DNA from: Flavobacterium sp. HSC-32F16
Lineage (GTDB): Bacteria > Bacteroidota > Bacteroidia > Flavobacteriales > Flavobacteriaceae
Direction: 5' to 3'
Length of the DNA: 64,000 bases
Assembly (NCBI RefSeq): GCF_024171645.1
Contig: NZ_JALKAC010000010.1
Span: 124,001-188,000, forward strand
Made by a program: the position numbers and the translations under genes. The notes beneath the pieces are model-generated. The model made no database searches. It worked only from the letters and a program-made list of their open reading frames with translations, and was not told the origin of the DNA. Positions 37,501-44,196 of the stretch are shown in pieces. Within the stretch, counting starts at the first letter, position 1. The number at the start of each line of letters is the position of its first letter.

Positions 37501-38554
37501 GAGACCAGCTATAAGTAAAAGGTGCAGTACCACCAGTTATTGCAACAGAAAGCTTTCCTGTTGAATCAGTATTACATACAACATCAGCAGTTTGTGAAAT
37601 AGAAGCGGTAAATAAATTTGTTATAACAACAGATCCATTTCCTGAATTAGCACCTGCAAGATTAACTTGATTCGTGCCAGAATTATAAGAACCGCCGCCA
37701 CCGCCGCCAGTCCATGGATTATTAGAACTGGTTCCACCGCCTGAGTATCCGCCGCCGCCGCCGCCGTTACCACCATAATACCAACCGCTGCCGCCGCCGC
37801 CAAATCCTCCATGATTACTATCACCTCCATTACCTCCTATGCCTCCATTCAAAAATGATAAGCCATTTCCGGAACCTTCACCATTAGTAAGCAAACCGCC
37901 GCCGCCGCCGGCACCTCCGCCATTGGAACTACCGCCATTACCGTTAATGCCGCCAGCAACGTCATTATTTCCACTTGCTGTACCATTTGTTGTTATTACT
38001 GCGTTTAAACCATTTAATTGGCCGGCACCACATGACCCTACATTGGTGGTCGCGCCGCCGCCGCCTCCGGCAACAACTAAAGGACTATTTGCGCTATTTA
38101 CAACAAATGAGCCGCCACCGCCGCCACCATCGCGGTTATTTGATAAACCGGTTTGACCAACAATAATTTTTATTACCTGACCCGCAGTTAAGGAAAAATT
38201 ACCAGACATTTTGGCTCCTAATCCGCCAGTTTGTACACAATTAATATTCACATCCCCCCCTTGAGCACCTAAAGCTTCAATTTTATAAATACCCGTTACA
38301 GGCACGGTCCACTCTTGAATACCCTGAGTAGTAACTGTAACTGCCCCTGCAAGCGTTGTTGCAGTATATGCAGTTGTAACCTGTGCTTGCGTAGGTCCAG
38401 TTTTTCCTGATGCTCCAGCATTTGAAAATGTATAAACTGTTTGCGAAAAAGACACTAACGGAAATAGCAGTGCTAACATCGCAAGTATCATATATTTTTT
38501 TATTGACAAATTTTTCATAGAAATCTCTGACCAATAAGTTGTCTTTTTTTTCAT
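34541..38554 (-). CDS. Giant secreted modular adhesin with glycine-rich, SprB, HYR, TSP3-like and CHU_C domains
   Basis: The protein has up to 1337 residues. A start at 38518 (MKNLSIKK) would place the signal peptide (LVSFSQ) at the N-terminus and is preferred. Domains in order: a glycine-rich region (about 65-310) with GGGGGGSF and GGGGGYSGGG blocks like the ALK/LTK glycine-rich domain; a SprB-type repeat (about 315-390, GGTAPFTYSWSP); one HYR module interrupted by about 120 residues; four near-identical 84-residue HYR modules (about 613-953); three shorter cadherin/HYR-like modules with DNCGI cores (to about 1188); Asp-rich calcium-binding TSP3-like repeats (about 1198-1245); and a gliding-associated C-terminal domain (FTPNGDGINDTWVI to the end). 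It should be exported by the type IX system with the SprF-like protein encoded next. Confidence 0.92.
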   Translation of the reverse strand: MKKKTTYWSEISMKNLSIKKYMILAMLALLFPLVSFSQTVYTFSNAGASGKTGPTQAQVTTAYTATTLAGAVTVTTQGIQEWTVPVTGIYKIEALGAQGGDVNINCVQTGGLGAKMSGNFSLTAGQVIKIIVGQTGLSNNRDGGGGGGSFVVNSANSPLVVAGGGGGATTNVGSCGAGQLNGLNAVITTNGTASGNNDVAGGINGNGGSSNGGGAGGGGGLLTNGEGSGNGLSFLNGGIGGNGGDSNHGGFGGGGSGWYYGGNGGGGGGYSGGGTSSNNPWTGGGGGGSYNSGTNQVNLAGANSGNGSVVITNLFTASISQTADVVCNTDSTGKLSVAITGGTAPFTYSWSPNVSSTSTASNLTKGTYNVTVTDGNSVAMTVSFTIVPIDNTAPVFSPLANITKTTDSGSCGAVVNYPETTKIVFSESFTQGQASSSCGNWNGFLSQLLPTLSYKKLTIKGSSDPIGVSINDPAKILQIANGLRTGTFVSVVNGSRTWVTGQCGSGIELNASLSGNVCDCNSGDYVVRPCIGSGNSNWGGAGTATCFGISQTLTVEFEIEDSVIAATDNCDSNPVVVQIAGLPSGSVFPLGKTTNTFRATDVNGNSSTSSFDVVVTDNQIPVITSNGDQTVNTDSGVCGANVTVSAAATDNCTVGSPSGVRSDAKLLTDVYPVGNTTITWNVSDANGNAATAVTQTITVTDNEIPVIASNGDQTVNTDSGVCGANVTVSAAATDNCTVGSPSGVRSDAKLLTDVYPVGITTITWNVSDANGNAATAVTQTITVADNEIPVIASNGNKTVNTDSGVCGASVTVSAAATDNCTVGSPSGVRSDAKLLTDVYPVGITTITWNVSDANGNAATAVTQTITVTDNEIPVIASNGDQTVNTDSGVCGANVTVSAAATDNCTVGSPSGVRSDAKLLTDVYPAGVTTITWNVSDANGNAAVTVTQTVTVIDNILPTVITKNFTAQLDASGNAVIQVSDVNNNSSDNCGIDKIELDKTSFTCANVGANTVTLKVTDIHGNISSRTATVTVQDKIAPVVLTQDLTIQLDASGKASITAAQIDNGSSDNCGITAITVSPNTFNCSNVGENEVTLKVTDVNGNIATEIAIVTVQDVVLPTAQARNITIDLDDAGNASITANEINNGSSDNCGIASMSLSKSSFDCTNVGVNTVVLTITDKNGNASSVSAAVTVRNTFGDNDKDGVLDNCDPDDDNDGILDVNDNCPITANPYQEDRNHNGIGDACDKDQMNISEAFTPNGDGINDTWVISNIENYPNSIVRVFNRWGAEVFTARNYQNDWDGRAKGNASTLPAASSYFYQIDLDGNGTIDKQGWIYINR
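35695..36714 (-). repeat. Four tandem 252-bp repeats inside the adhesin gene
   Basis: Fixed positions recur at exactly 252-bp steps (for example 35911, 36163, 36415 and 36667 mark the same codons). Each unit encodes an 84-residue HYR module. The copies differ by only a few bases, which implies recent duplication or gene conversion. Confidence 0.9.
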
Positions 38555-39049
38555 TTAATTCTTTGGTTATTAATTAGTATTACATCATTGTAAACTATTG
38601 ATAAACAGCAATACTTAATCCCTTCCAATTGTTAAAAACAATGGAATCTTTAGTTATCAAAAGATAAATTATGGACTAAAAGGAAAATTTAAAAACTGCC
38701 TAAAATAATAGTCTGCATTATTTAATATGCAAATTCGAAATACGGCGTTTTTTGAAAATTGCGAAAAACATTCGCGAAGTAAAGTAGTTTTGTCATCATA
38801 TTGGCTGGTTTAAGATTACGAGCAAAATTATATCGAAATCTAAACGTCTAATAGCCCATTCGGACACATCGATAGTCCGAAACGACCAGCCTCGTTTCCC
38901 TAAAAATAATCGTCTATTAAAAACTAAAACAAAATACTAATAATCAATAAATTAAAACCTAAAAAAGTACAACTGCAATGTTAACTAAATCTTAAAATAA
39001 ATTTAATTTTTACCTCAAATAATGGTAAAAAGAAAGAAATTTACATTGT
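38555..39049. other. 495-base intergenic region with dyad symmetry upstream of the adhesin gene
   Basis: No credible gene is seen. A minus-strand -7 candidate TAATTTTG (38830-38823) would drive the adhesin with a long leader. A plus-strand TTG-N23-TAGTTTTG (38759-38792) points rightwards with no plus-strand gene before 41388. Between them lies a nested inverted-repeat structure (38803-38891). The right third (about 38930-39049) is featureless AT-rich sequence downstream of the AraC-type genes. Confidence 0.5.
38803..38891. promoter_or_regulatory. Nested inverted repeats, possible operator or small RNA
   Basis: The outer arms GGCTGGTTT (38803-38811) and AAACGACCAGCC (38880-38891) pair with one bulge. 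The inner arms TTCGGAC and GTCCGAA (38859-38881) form a perfect 7-bp stem around ACATCGATA. The region is richer in GC than its surroundings. Confidence 0.45.
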
Positions 39050-40111
39050 TTATAACCTCATTTCTGAAGGCATTTTTCCAAAACGTTTTTTGAAATTTGC
39101 AGTAAACTTGCTAGAACTTCTATAACCTGTCGCCAAAGCAATGCTTTTGATCTGCATATCAGTATTCTGAATCATCTGCATGGCGAGAAGTAATTTTTTT
39201 TCTTTATGATATTGCATCATCGAAATGCCGTGAACAGATTTAAATGTCAATTTGAGTTTTGTTGGAGACATTCCAACTTTTGCAGCAATAAATTCTATTC
39301 CTAAAAATGAATTCGTAATCGTATCCAAAAGTAATTTTTCCGCTTTAGCAATTTTTCTGTAATCAGGAGTTTCAATTGGAGCATAATTTCCTTCCCGCTG
39401 ATCCAGAAAAGCATTTTTAAAAAAAGTAGAAACCAGCTGAAATGTCTGTGTTTTTAAAATCGATTTGCTAAACAAATCTTTCTTATTTTCCTCTAAATTG
39501 ATTAAAATTTCTCTAGATAATTCGACAGCATTTGGAACAATATTTTGATAAGTAATAAAACCGTTATCCGAATTAAGAAATTTTTTTATATGATTATCTT
39601 CCGATAAATTTTTGAAAGAAAAGTTACGTTCTGCCCATTCTTTATTAAAGGCATACAAATAAAATTCACATTCAGAACCTTTATAAAAGTATGCGCCAAC
39701 GGGAGTTCCCGGTTTTTTAAATCCCCAATATTTACTCGAAAAAGGGGTTTTATCGGCAAAAGTATTCTGAAGTTTTACTTCACTGTCAAAAACCGAAAAT
39801 GTAAGCGTATAATAATCACTTGGAAAATCTTCATCATAAATCGCTTTCAGCATTACATTTTTTTTGAACGTAATACTAGTTACAATAACCCAAAATCCTT
39901 CTTCAATTTCGCGATATCGCATTACTCCTTTTGAAAACGGATTATTTCTATAAACGGCCTGTTCTGCCTCAATATGTTGAACAGAAGGAGAATTGATAAT
40001 ACTTTTTACAATTACCTGAGGAGAATTAGACAAATAAGGCAGTTCAAAAAAACCATCCCTGTAAAAGTTAATATTCTCCTTTATGAATTTAATCCACTTT
40101 CCAATATTCAT
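39050..40111 (-). CDS. AraC-family transcriptional regulator (paralogue 1)
   Basis: The protein has 353 residues. The C-terminal 80 or so form an AraC-type double helix-turn-helix: FIAAKVGMSPTKLKLTFKSVHGISMMQYH, then MQIKSIALATGYRSSSKFTANFKKRFGKMPSEMR. The N-terminal 240 residues are soluble and not a recognised sensor domain. They share with the upstream gene a DGFFELPYLSNSPQV start, a MRYREIEEGFWV segment and a TPVGAYFYKGSECEFY segment. It lies 17 bases after its paralogue, so the two are co-transcribed. Their target is unknown; the adhesin promoter region next door is one possibility. Confidence 0.9.
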   Translation of the reverse strand: MNIGKWIKFIKENINFYRDGFFELPYLSNSPQVIVKSIINSPSVQHIEAEQAVYRNNPFSKGVMRYREIEEGFWVIVTSITFKKNVMLKAIYDEDFPSDYYTLTFSVFDSEVKLQNTFADKTPFSSKYWGFKKPGTPVGAYFYKGSECEFYLYAFNKEWAERNFSFKNLSEDNHIKKFLNSDNGFITYQNIVPNAVELSREILINLEENKKDLFSKSILKTQTFQLVSTFFKNAFLDQREGNYAPIETPDYRKIAKAEKLLLDTITNSFLGIEFIAAKVGMSPTKLKLTFKSVHGISMMQYHKEKKLLLAMQMIQNTDMQIKSIALATGYRSSSKFTANFKKRFGKMPSEMRL

Positions 40112-40128
40112 ATAATGCTGACAAAATT

Positions 40129-41187
40129 TTAATTTTCTCTAAAAACCGATGGCAGTTCTCCAAATCTCTTTTTAAATGCGGCAGTAAATTTACTGGCACT
40201 TTCAAAACCAGTAATTACAGCGATAACCTGAATTTCTATTTCAGAATTTTGAAGCAGCTGTTTGGCAAGAAGCATATTTTTTTCTTTATGATATTGAAGC
40301 ATCGAAAAACCAAAAACAGTTTTGAAATTGTTTTTTAATTTAGTTGCCGATGTATTAACCTCTTCTGCAATTTTTTCAATTCCTAAAAAATTCAAATGCA
40401 GATTGTGCAGAATCATCTTTTCGGCTTTAGCCACATTATAATAATCCAGATTGCTCAACGAAGTATTATCTTCTATACGGCTGTCTTCAAAAGAATTATT
40501 AAAAAATTCGGTGATTAATTTCATCGTATTTTTTCTCAATTTTTCTGTATTGAGTTCAATCTCATCTTCTGCCTCAAGAATTTTTGATAATTTGTTAGAT
40601 ATATTATGCGCTTTTGGAGCTATATCGAGCCAGGTATAAAATCCTTTTTGTGAATTAAAAAAACGCTCCAGAATTCCTTTTTTACAGAATTTATCAGATT
40701 TTATATTTCTTTCAACCCATTGTTTATTCATGGCAATGTTAAAAAACTTGCCTTTCGTTCCTTTATAAAAATAAGTAGCGACTTCGGTATCGGGTTTATA
40801 AAAAGTCCAGCAGGTACTTAGCAGGACTATATCTTCAGAATCTTTGACAGGAAATCGATATTCAAAAACCGAAAATGATAAAATATAATAGTCCTTTGTG
40901 TGGTCTTGCGTATAAACCGCTTTGGCCAGCATATTTTCTATTAATTCTAATTTTGTTTCCAAAATCCAAAAACCATCTTCTATCGTTCTATATCGCATAG
41001 TTCCATTCCAGAAAGCATTATCTGTAATAATAATCTGCTTTGAAGAGTCGTGCTTTATAATAGGAAGTTTGATCAGGCTGTCTAACATGACCTGAGGGGA
41101 ATTTGATAAATAAGGTAATTCGAAAAAATCATCTTTCAGGAGAAAAAGAAATTTCTGAATATGTTTGGCCCAATTGTTTGTGGTCAT
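40129..41187 (-). CDS. AraC-family transcriptional regulator (paralogue 2)
   Basis: From the ATG at 41187 the protein is 352 residues and aligns end to end with the gene at 39050-40111 (DDFFELPYLSNSPQV, MRYRTIEDGFWILET, TEVATYFYKGTKGKF). The C-terminal AraC HTH contains NTSATKLKNNFKTVFGFSMLQYH and IQVIAVITGFESASKFTAAFKKRFGELP. An upstream in-frame ATG (41250) would add 21 hydrophobic residues with no counterpart in the paralogue, so it is not preferred. The tandem pair suggests heterodimers or two related inputs. Confidence 0.9.
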   Translation of the reverse strand: MTTNNWAKHIQKFLFLLKDDFFELPYLSNSPQVMLDSLIKLPIIKHDSSKQIIITDNAFWNGTMRYRTIEDGFWILETKLELIENMLAKAVYTQDHTKDYYILSFSVFEYRFPVKDSEDIVLLSTCWTFYKPDTEVATYFYKGTKGKFFNIAMNKQWVERNIKSDKFCKKGILERFFNSQKGFYTWLDIAPKAHNISNKLSKILEAEDEIELNTEKLRKNTMKLITEFFNNSFEDSRIEDNTSLSNLDYYNVAKAEKMILHNLHLNFLGIEKIAEEVNTSATKLKNNFKTVFGFSMLQYHKEKNMLLAKQLLQNSEIEIQVIAVITGFESASKFTAAFKKRFGELPSVFREN

Positions 41188-41340
41188 GTACTTACAAAAT
41201 CTGTAATAGTTGAAAATCAGGATCAAACCTAAGAAATTCAAGGTTATCAATCAAAATTTTAGAAACAGAATTTTAACATTTAACCTTTATTTTTTAATAT
41301 TGAAAAAATCGCAAAAAATGGTAATTCAATTCACAATAAA

Positions 41341-41370
41341 TTGGCATTTCTATTTTATCAAGTATCTTTG
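41341..41370 (+). promoter_or_regulatory. purK promoter (TTG-N19-TATCTTTG)
   Basis: TTG at 41341-41343, 19 bases, then TATCTTTG at 41363-41370, 17 nt before the purK ATG. This is an essentially perfect match to the Bacteroidota -33/-7 consensus. Confidence 0.75.
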
Positions 41371-41387
41371 CAAAAACACAACACAAA

Positions 41388-42545
41388 ATGAATTATTTTT
41401 CTTCTGATTTTAAATTAGGAATATTAGGCGGCGGACAATTGGGTAAAATGCTTTTGTCTGACACCAGAAAATTTGACATACAAACTTATGTTTTAGATCC
41501 AAGCGACGAAGCGCCTAGTAAAATTGCCTGCAATAAATTCTTCCAAGGCGATTTAATGGATTATGAAACGGTTTACAACTTCGGAAAACAAGTCGATGTT
41601 TTAACTTTTGAAATCGAATTGGTAAACCTTGAAGCTTTAACGAAATTAGAAAACGAAGGCGTAAAAGTATATCCGTCTCCTAAAACTTTAAAAGGAATTC
41701 AGAATAAAGGAACCCAAAAAGATTTTTATACCGAAAGTAATATTCCAACCGCAGCATATTTACGTTTTGAAAGTCCGACGCATTTGCAAAAATCAGTTGG
41801 AAATAATGAAATCACGATTCCGTTTGTTTGGAAATGCACCGAATTTGGTTACGACGGAAACGGCGTAAAGGTAATTCGCCAAATTTCTGACATGGACGAT
41901 TTACCAAATGTAGAATGTATTGCAGAAACGATGGTTCCGTTCAAAAATGAATTGGCGGTAATCGTGGTAAGAAATCCATCTGGAGAAATTAAGACGTATC
42001 CGGTTGTAGAAATGGAATTTCATCCAGAAGCAAACCAAGTTGAATACGTAATCTGCCCAGCAAGAATCGATGAAAAAGTAGCCGAAAAAGCCAGAGCAAT
42101 TGCATTAAACGTTTCAGAAAAATTCAATCACGTTGGACTTTTGGCTGTTGAAATGTTTCAAACCAACGAAGACGAGATTTTGGTAAACGAAGTTGCACCG
42201 CGTCCGCACAATTCTGGACATTATTCTATTGAAGCCAGTTATACTTCACAATTCGAAAATCATTTACGCGCTATTTTAGATCTTCCGTTAGGAAACACAG
42301 ACAGTAAAGTTGCCGGAATTATGGTAAATTTAGTCGGTGCTGAAGGATTTTCCGGAGATGTAGTTTATCAAAACATAGAAACCATTTTAGGGTGGGATGG
42401 CGTTACGCCACATATTTACGGTAAAAAACAAACGCGTCCATTTAGAAAAATGGGACACGTGACAATCGTAAATGAAAACATGCAGGAAGCTAGGAGAATT
42501 GCACAAGAAGTTAAGAACACTATTAAAGTGATCAGTGTTCAGTAA
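41388..42545 (+). CDS. purK: N5-carboxyaminoimidazole ribonucleotide synthase
   Basis: This 385-residue ATP-grasp enzyme begins with the PurK signature LGILGGGQLGKMLLSDTRKF. The ATP-binding part has FVWKCTEFGYDGNGVKVI and AVIVVRNPSGE, and the metal and substrate region has LLAVEMFQTNEDEILVNEVAPRPHNSGHYSIEA. PurK carboxylates AIR with ATP and bicarbonate in purine synthesis. PurE, encoded 119 bases downstream, converts the product to CAIR. The promoter is clear, and the start at 41388 fits the family. Confidence 0.96.
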   Translation: MNYFSSDFKLGILGGGQLGKMLLSDTRKFDIQTYVLDPSDEAPSKIACNKFFQGDLMDYETVYNFGKQVDVLTFEIELVNLEALTKLENEGVKVYPSPKTLKGIQNKGTQKDFYTESNIPTAAYLRFESPTHLQKSVGNNEITIPFVWKCTEFGYDGNGVKVIRQISDMDDLPNVECIAETMVPFKNELAVIVVRNPSGEIKTYPVVEMEFHPEANQVEYVICPARIDEKVAEKARAIALNVSEKFNHVGLLAVEMFQTNEDEILVNEVAPRPHNSGHYSIEASYTSQFENHLRAILDLPLGNTDSKVAGIMVNLVGAEGFSGDVVYQNIETILGWDGVTPHIYGKKQTRPFRKMGHVTIVNENMQEARRIAQEVKNTIKVISVQ

Positions 42546-42664
42546 TTTTTAGTGTTCAGTCACAGTTTATAACTTAAAACAAAATAAACAGTTTTCAGTC
42601 TCGGTTTTCAGTCCCAACAAAACTTGAAACCTGAAACCTGAAACAAAAAAAACAAAAAAACACA

Positions 42665-43150
42665 ATGAGCAAAGTAGCCATTATAATGGGAAGCATCTCA
42701 GACATGCCAGTTATGCAGGATGCAATCGATATATTAAAACAATTTAATGTAGAAGTTGAGGTAGATATCGTTTCGGCACACAGAACGCCGGAAAAATTAT
42801 TCGATTTCAGTAAAAATGCACATACTCGCGGAATCTCGGTAATTATTGCCGGTGCGGGCGGTGCGGCACATTTACCTGGAATGGTGGCTTCAATGTCTCC
42901 GCTTCCAGTAATTGGAGTTCCTGTAAAATCAAGCAATTCAATTGATGGCTGGGATTCGGTATTATCGATTCTGCAAATGCCAGGCGGAGTTCCAGTTGCA
43001 ACTGTAGCTTTAAACGGAGCAAAAAATGCAGGAATCTTAGCAGCACAAATCATCGGAAGCCACGATAAAAAAGTTTTGGACACAATTATTTCTTATAAAG
43101 AAGAATTAAAAGCGGCTGTAAATAAAGCCGCTGAAGGATTAAAAAAATAA
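42665..43150 (+). CDS. purE: N5-carboxyaminoimidazole ribonucleotide mutase
   Basis: This 161-residue class I PurE has the start VAIIMGSISDMPVMQDA, the SAHRTPEKL loop with the active-site His, the glycine-rich IIAGAGGAAHLPGMVAS and PVIGVPVKS. It moves the carboxylate of N5-CAIR to C4, next after PurK. The 119-base gap to purK holds an AACTTGAAAC-type repeat, but both genes are on one strand and most likely one transcript. Confidence 0.96.
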   Translation: MSKVAIIMGSISDMPVMQDAIDILKQFNVEVEVDIVSAHRTPEKLFDFSKNAHTRGISVIIAGAGGAAHLPGMVASMSPLPVIGVPVKSSNSIDGWDSVLSILQMPGGVPVATVALNGAKNAGILAAQIIGSHDKKVLDTIISYKEELKAAVNKAAEGLKK

Positions 43151-43161
43151 GTTTCCCGATT

Positions 43162-43253
43162 CCTGCAAGGTTTTCAAAACCTTGTAGGTCTGATTATCGC
43201 AATCAAAATTAAATACTTCAAAAATACCTGCAAGGATTTCAAAACCTTGCAGG
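43162..43253. repeat. Two copies of a CCTGCAAGG palindrome after purE
   Basis: CCTGCAAGGTTTT-C-AAAACCTTGTAGG (43162-43188) and a second copy with the same arms (43227-43253) lie 39 bases apart. Either could fold as a terminator, though neither has a T-run. They belong with similar palindromes at 22141 and 57312. Confidence 0.65.
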
Positions 43254-43263
43254 ATAAAATTGC

Positions 43264-43292
43264 AAAGGCTTCCCTGTACGGAAGCCTTTTTT
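43264..43292. terminator. Terminator between purE and the convergent gene
   Basis: AAAGGCTTCC and GGAAGCCTTT pair around CTGTAC, with T-rich sequence on the right and A-rich on the left. It can end both purE and the minus-strand gene. Confidence 0.8.
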
Positions 43293-43307
43293 ATTTATTT
43301 TTTTAAA

Positions 43308-43979
43308 TTAAGTTACATCTTCCACTTCTTCCAAAACAGATTCAAATTCAGATTCGTTTATATCTTCTTTATTTATCCAATTTTCTGAAGTCACCAGATC
43401 GTAGTTTATATTGTCTTCAGTCTTCAATTCCCAAATAATACTTTCTGCTTCTGGAAATGGGATGTTTTGAGATATTTGATTTTCGAATAATCTTTTGATC
43501 AGATTTCTATCAGATAAACCATTATTCAATAATTTCAACACGTTTTCAGCTGTCAGTTTTTGTGCTTCTCCATCGGTTGGCGTCAGTGAAAAATGAACAA
43601 TAGAAGCTTTTGCGTTTGGAAATTTTCCGTTATAGGCTTTAAAAAGCAATTGATTGACGTGAAATAAAGTGCCTTGCATGTGTATTTCCGGATATTCTTC
43701 GCAAACCTTATCAATTAACATATCGTTCGATATTTGATCTATTTGACCTTCGCTTAATTGATCTCCCAATTTATAGTGCAAAACTATTTGAGCCGCTTCA
43801 TTGGGCTCATAATCTGAAATGGCCATTTCTAATAATTCCGGCAAACTACTTTTTTCAGCCGCTGCGCCATCGGGATAATTGAATTTTTCTAATAACGCAA
43901 TAAAATCTTCGTCTGACCAATATCCTTCAATTTCATTAACCGTATCAATATTCTTTATTACAATTTGATAATTCATCAT
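43308..43979 (-). CDS. Acidic cytoplasmic protein of unknown function
   Basis: This 223-residue, strongly acidic protein has no signal peptide or membrane segment. It is rich in Glu and Asp, with an EDINESEFESVLEEVEDVT tail, and has predicted helices throughout (EDFIALLEKFNYPDG, LPELLEMAISDYEPNEAAQIVLHY). No known motif is seen. It has its own -7 candidate and converges with purE. No function is proposed. Confidence 0.75.
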   Translation of the reverse strand: MMNYQIVIKNIDTVNEIEGYWSDEDFIALLEKFNYPDGAAAEKSSLPELLEMAISDYEPNEAAQIVLHYKLGDQLSEGQIDQISNDMLIDKVCEEYPEIHMQGTLFHVNQLLFKAYNGKFPNAKASIVHFSLTPTDGEAQKLTAENVLKLLNNGLSDRNLIKRLFENQISQNIPFPEAESIIWELKTEDNINYDLVTSENWINKEDINESEFESVLEEVEDVT

Positions 43980-44014
43980 TTTTCTATTTTAATTATGATT
44001 CGCATTTTATAATG

Positions 44015-44022
44015 CAAATCTA
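44015..44022 (-). promoter_or_regulatory. Candidate -7 element of the acidic protein gene
   Basis: TAGATTTG on the minus strand matches TAnnTTTG, 35 nt before the ATG. No TTG is seen at the -33 position. Confidence 0.4.
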
Positions 44023-44143
44023 TTTTTTCAATTTACGCTTTTAAAAACGCCTAGACCAATAAATAACATATCTATAACACATTTTAAGAGGATTTTATGC
44101 TGAGAATCGGTTTTGTATAGATGATTAGGTTTTTATAAATTGC

Positions 44144-44151
44144 TATCTTTG
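44144..44151 (+). promoter_or_regulatory. -7 element of the M3 peptidase gene
   Basis: TATCTTTG matches the consensus. It overlaps an in-frame ATG at 44140, which rules that start out and supports 44197. Confidence 0.5.
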
Positions 44152-44196
44152 AAATTCAAAAAATTGCCTTCTATTAATAAAAAATATAATATCATA

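Noticed and set aside
37839..38156. Plus-strand frame rich in proline opposite the adhesin
   Set aside because: It is the antisense shadow of the glycine-rich region (GGN codons read as NCC proline codons on the other strand), with no promoter and no signal.
41188..41250. Hydrophobic N-terminal extension of the AraC-type regulator
   Set aside because: The paralogue next door has no counterpart and begins at the equivalent of 41187.
42595..43083. Long minus-strand frame opposite purE
   Set aside because: purE is certain on the plus strand; the frame is produced by its codon use.
44140..44196. Upstream start for the M3 peptidase
   Set aside because: It overlaps the predicted -7 box, and the family start matches MSVLLSKF at 44197.
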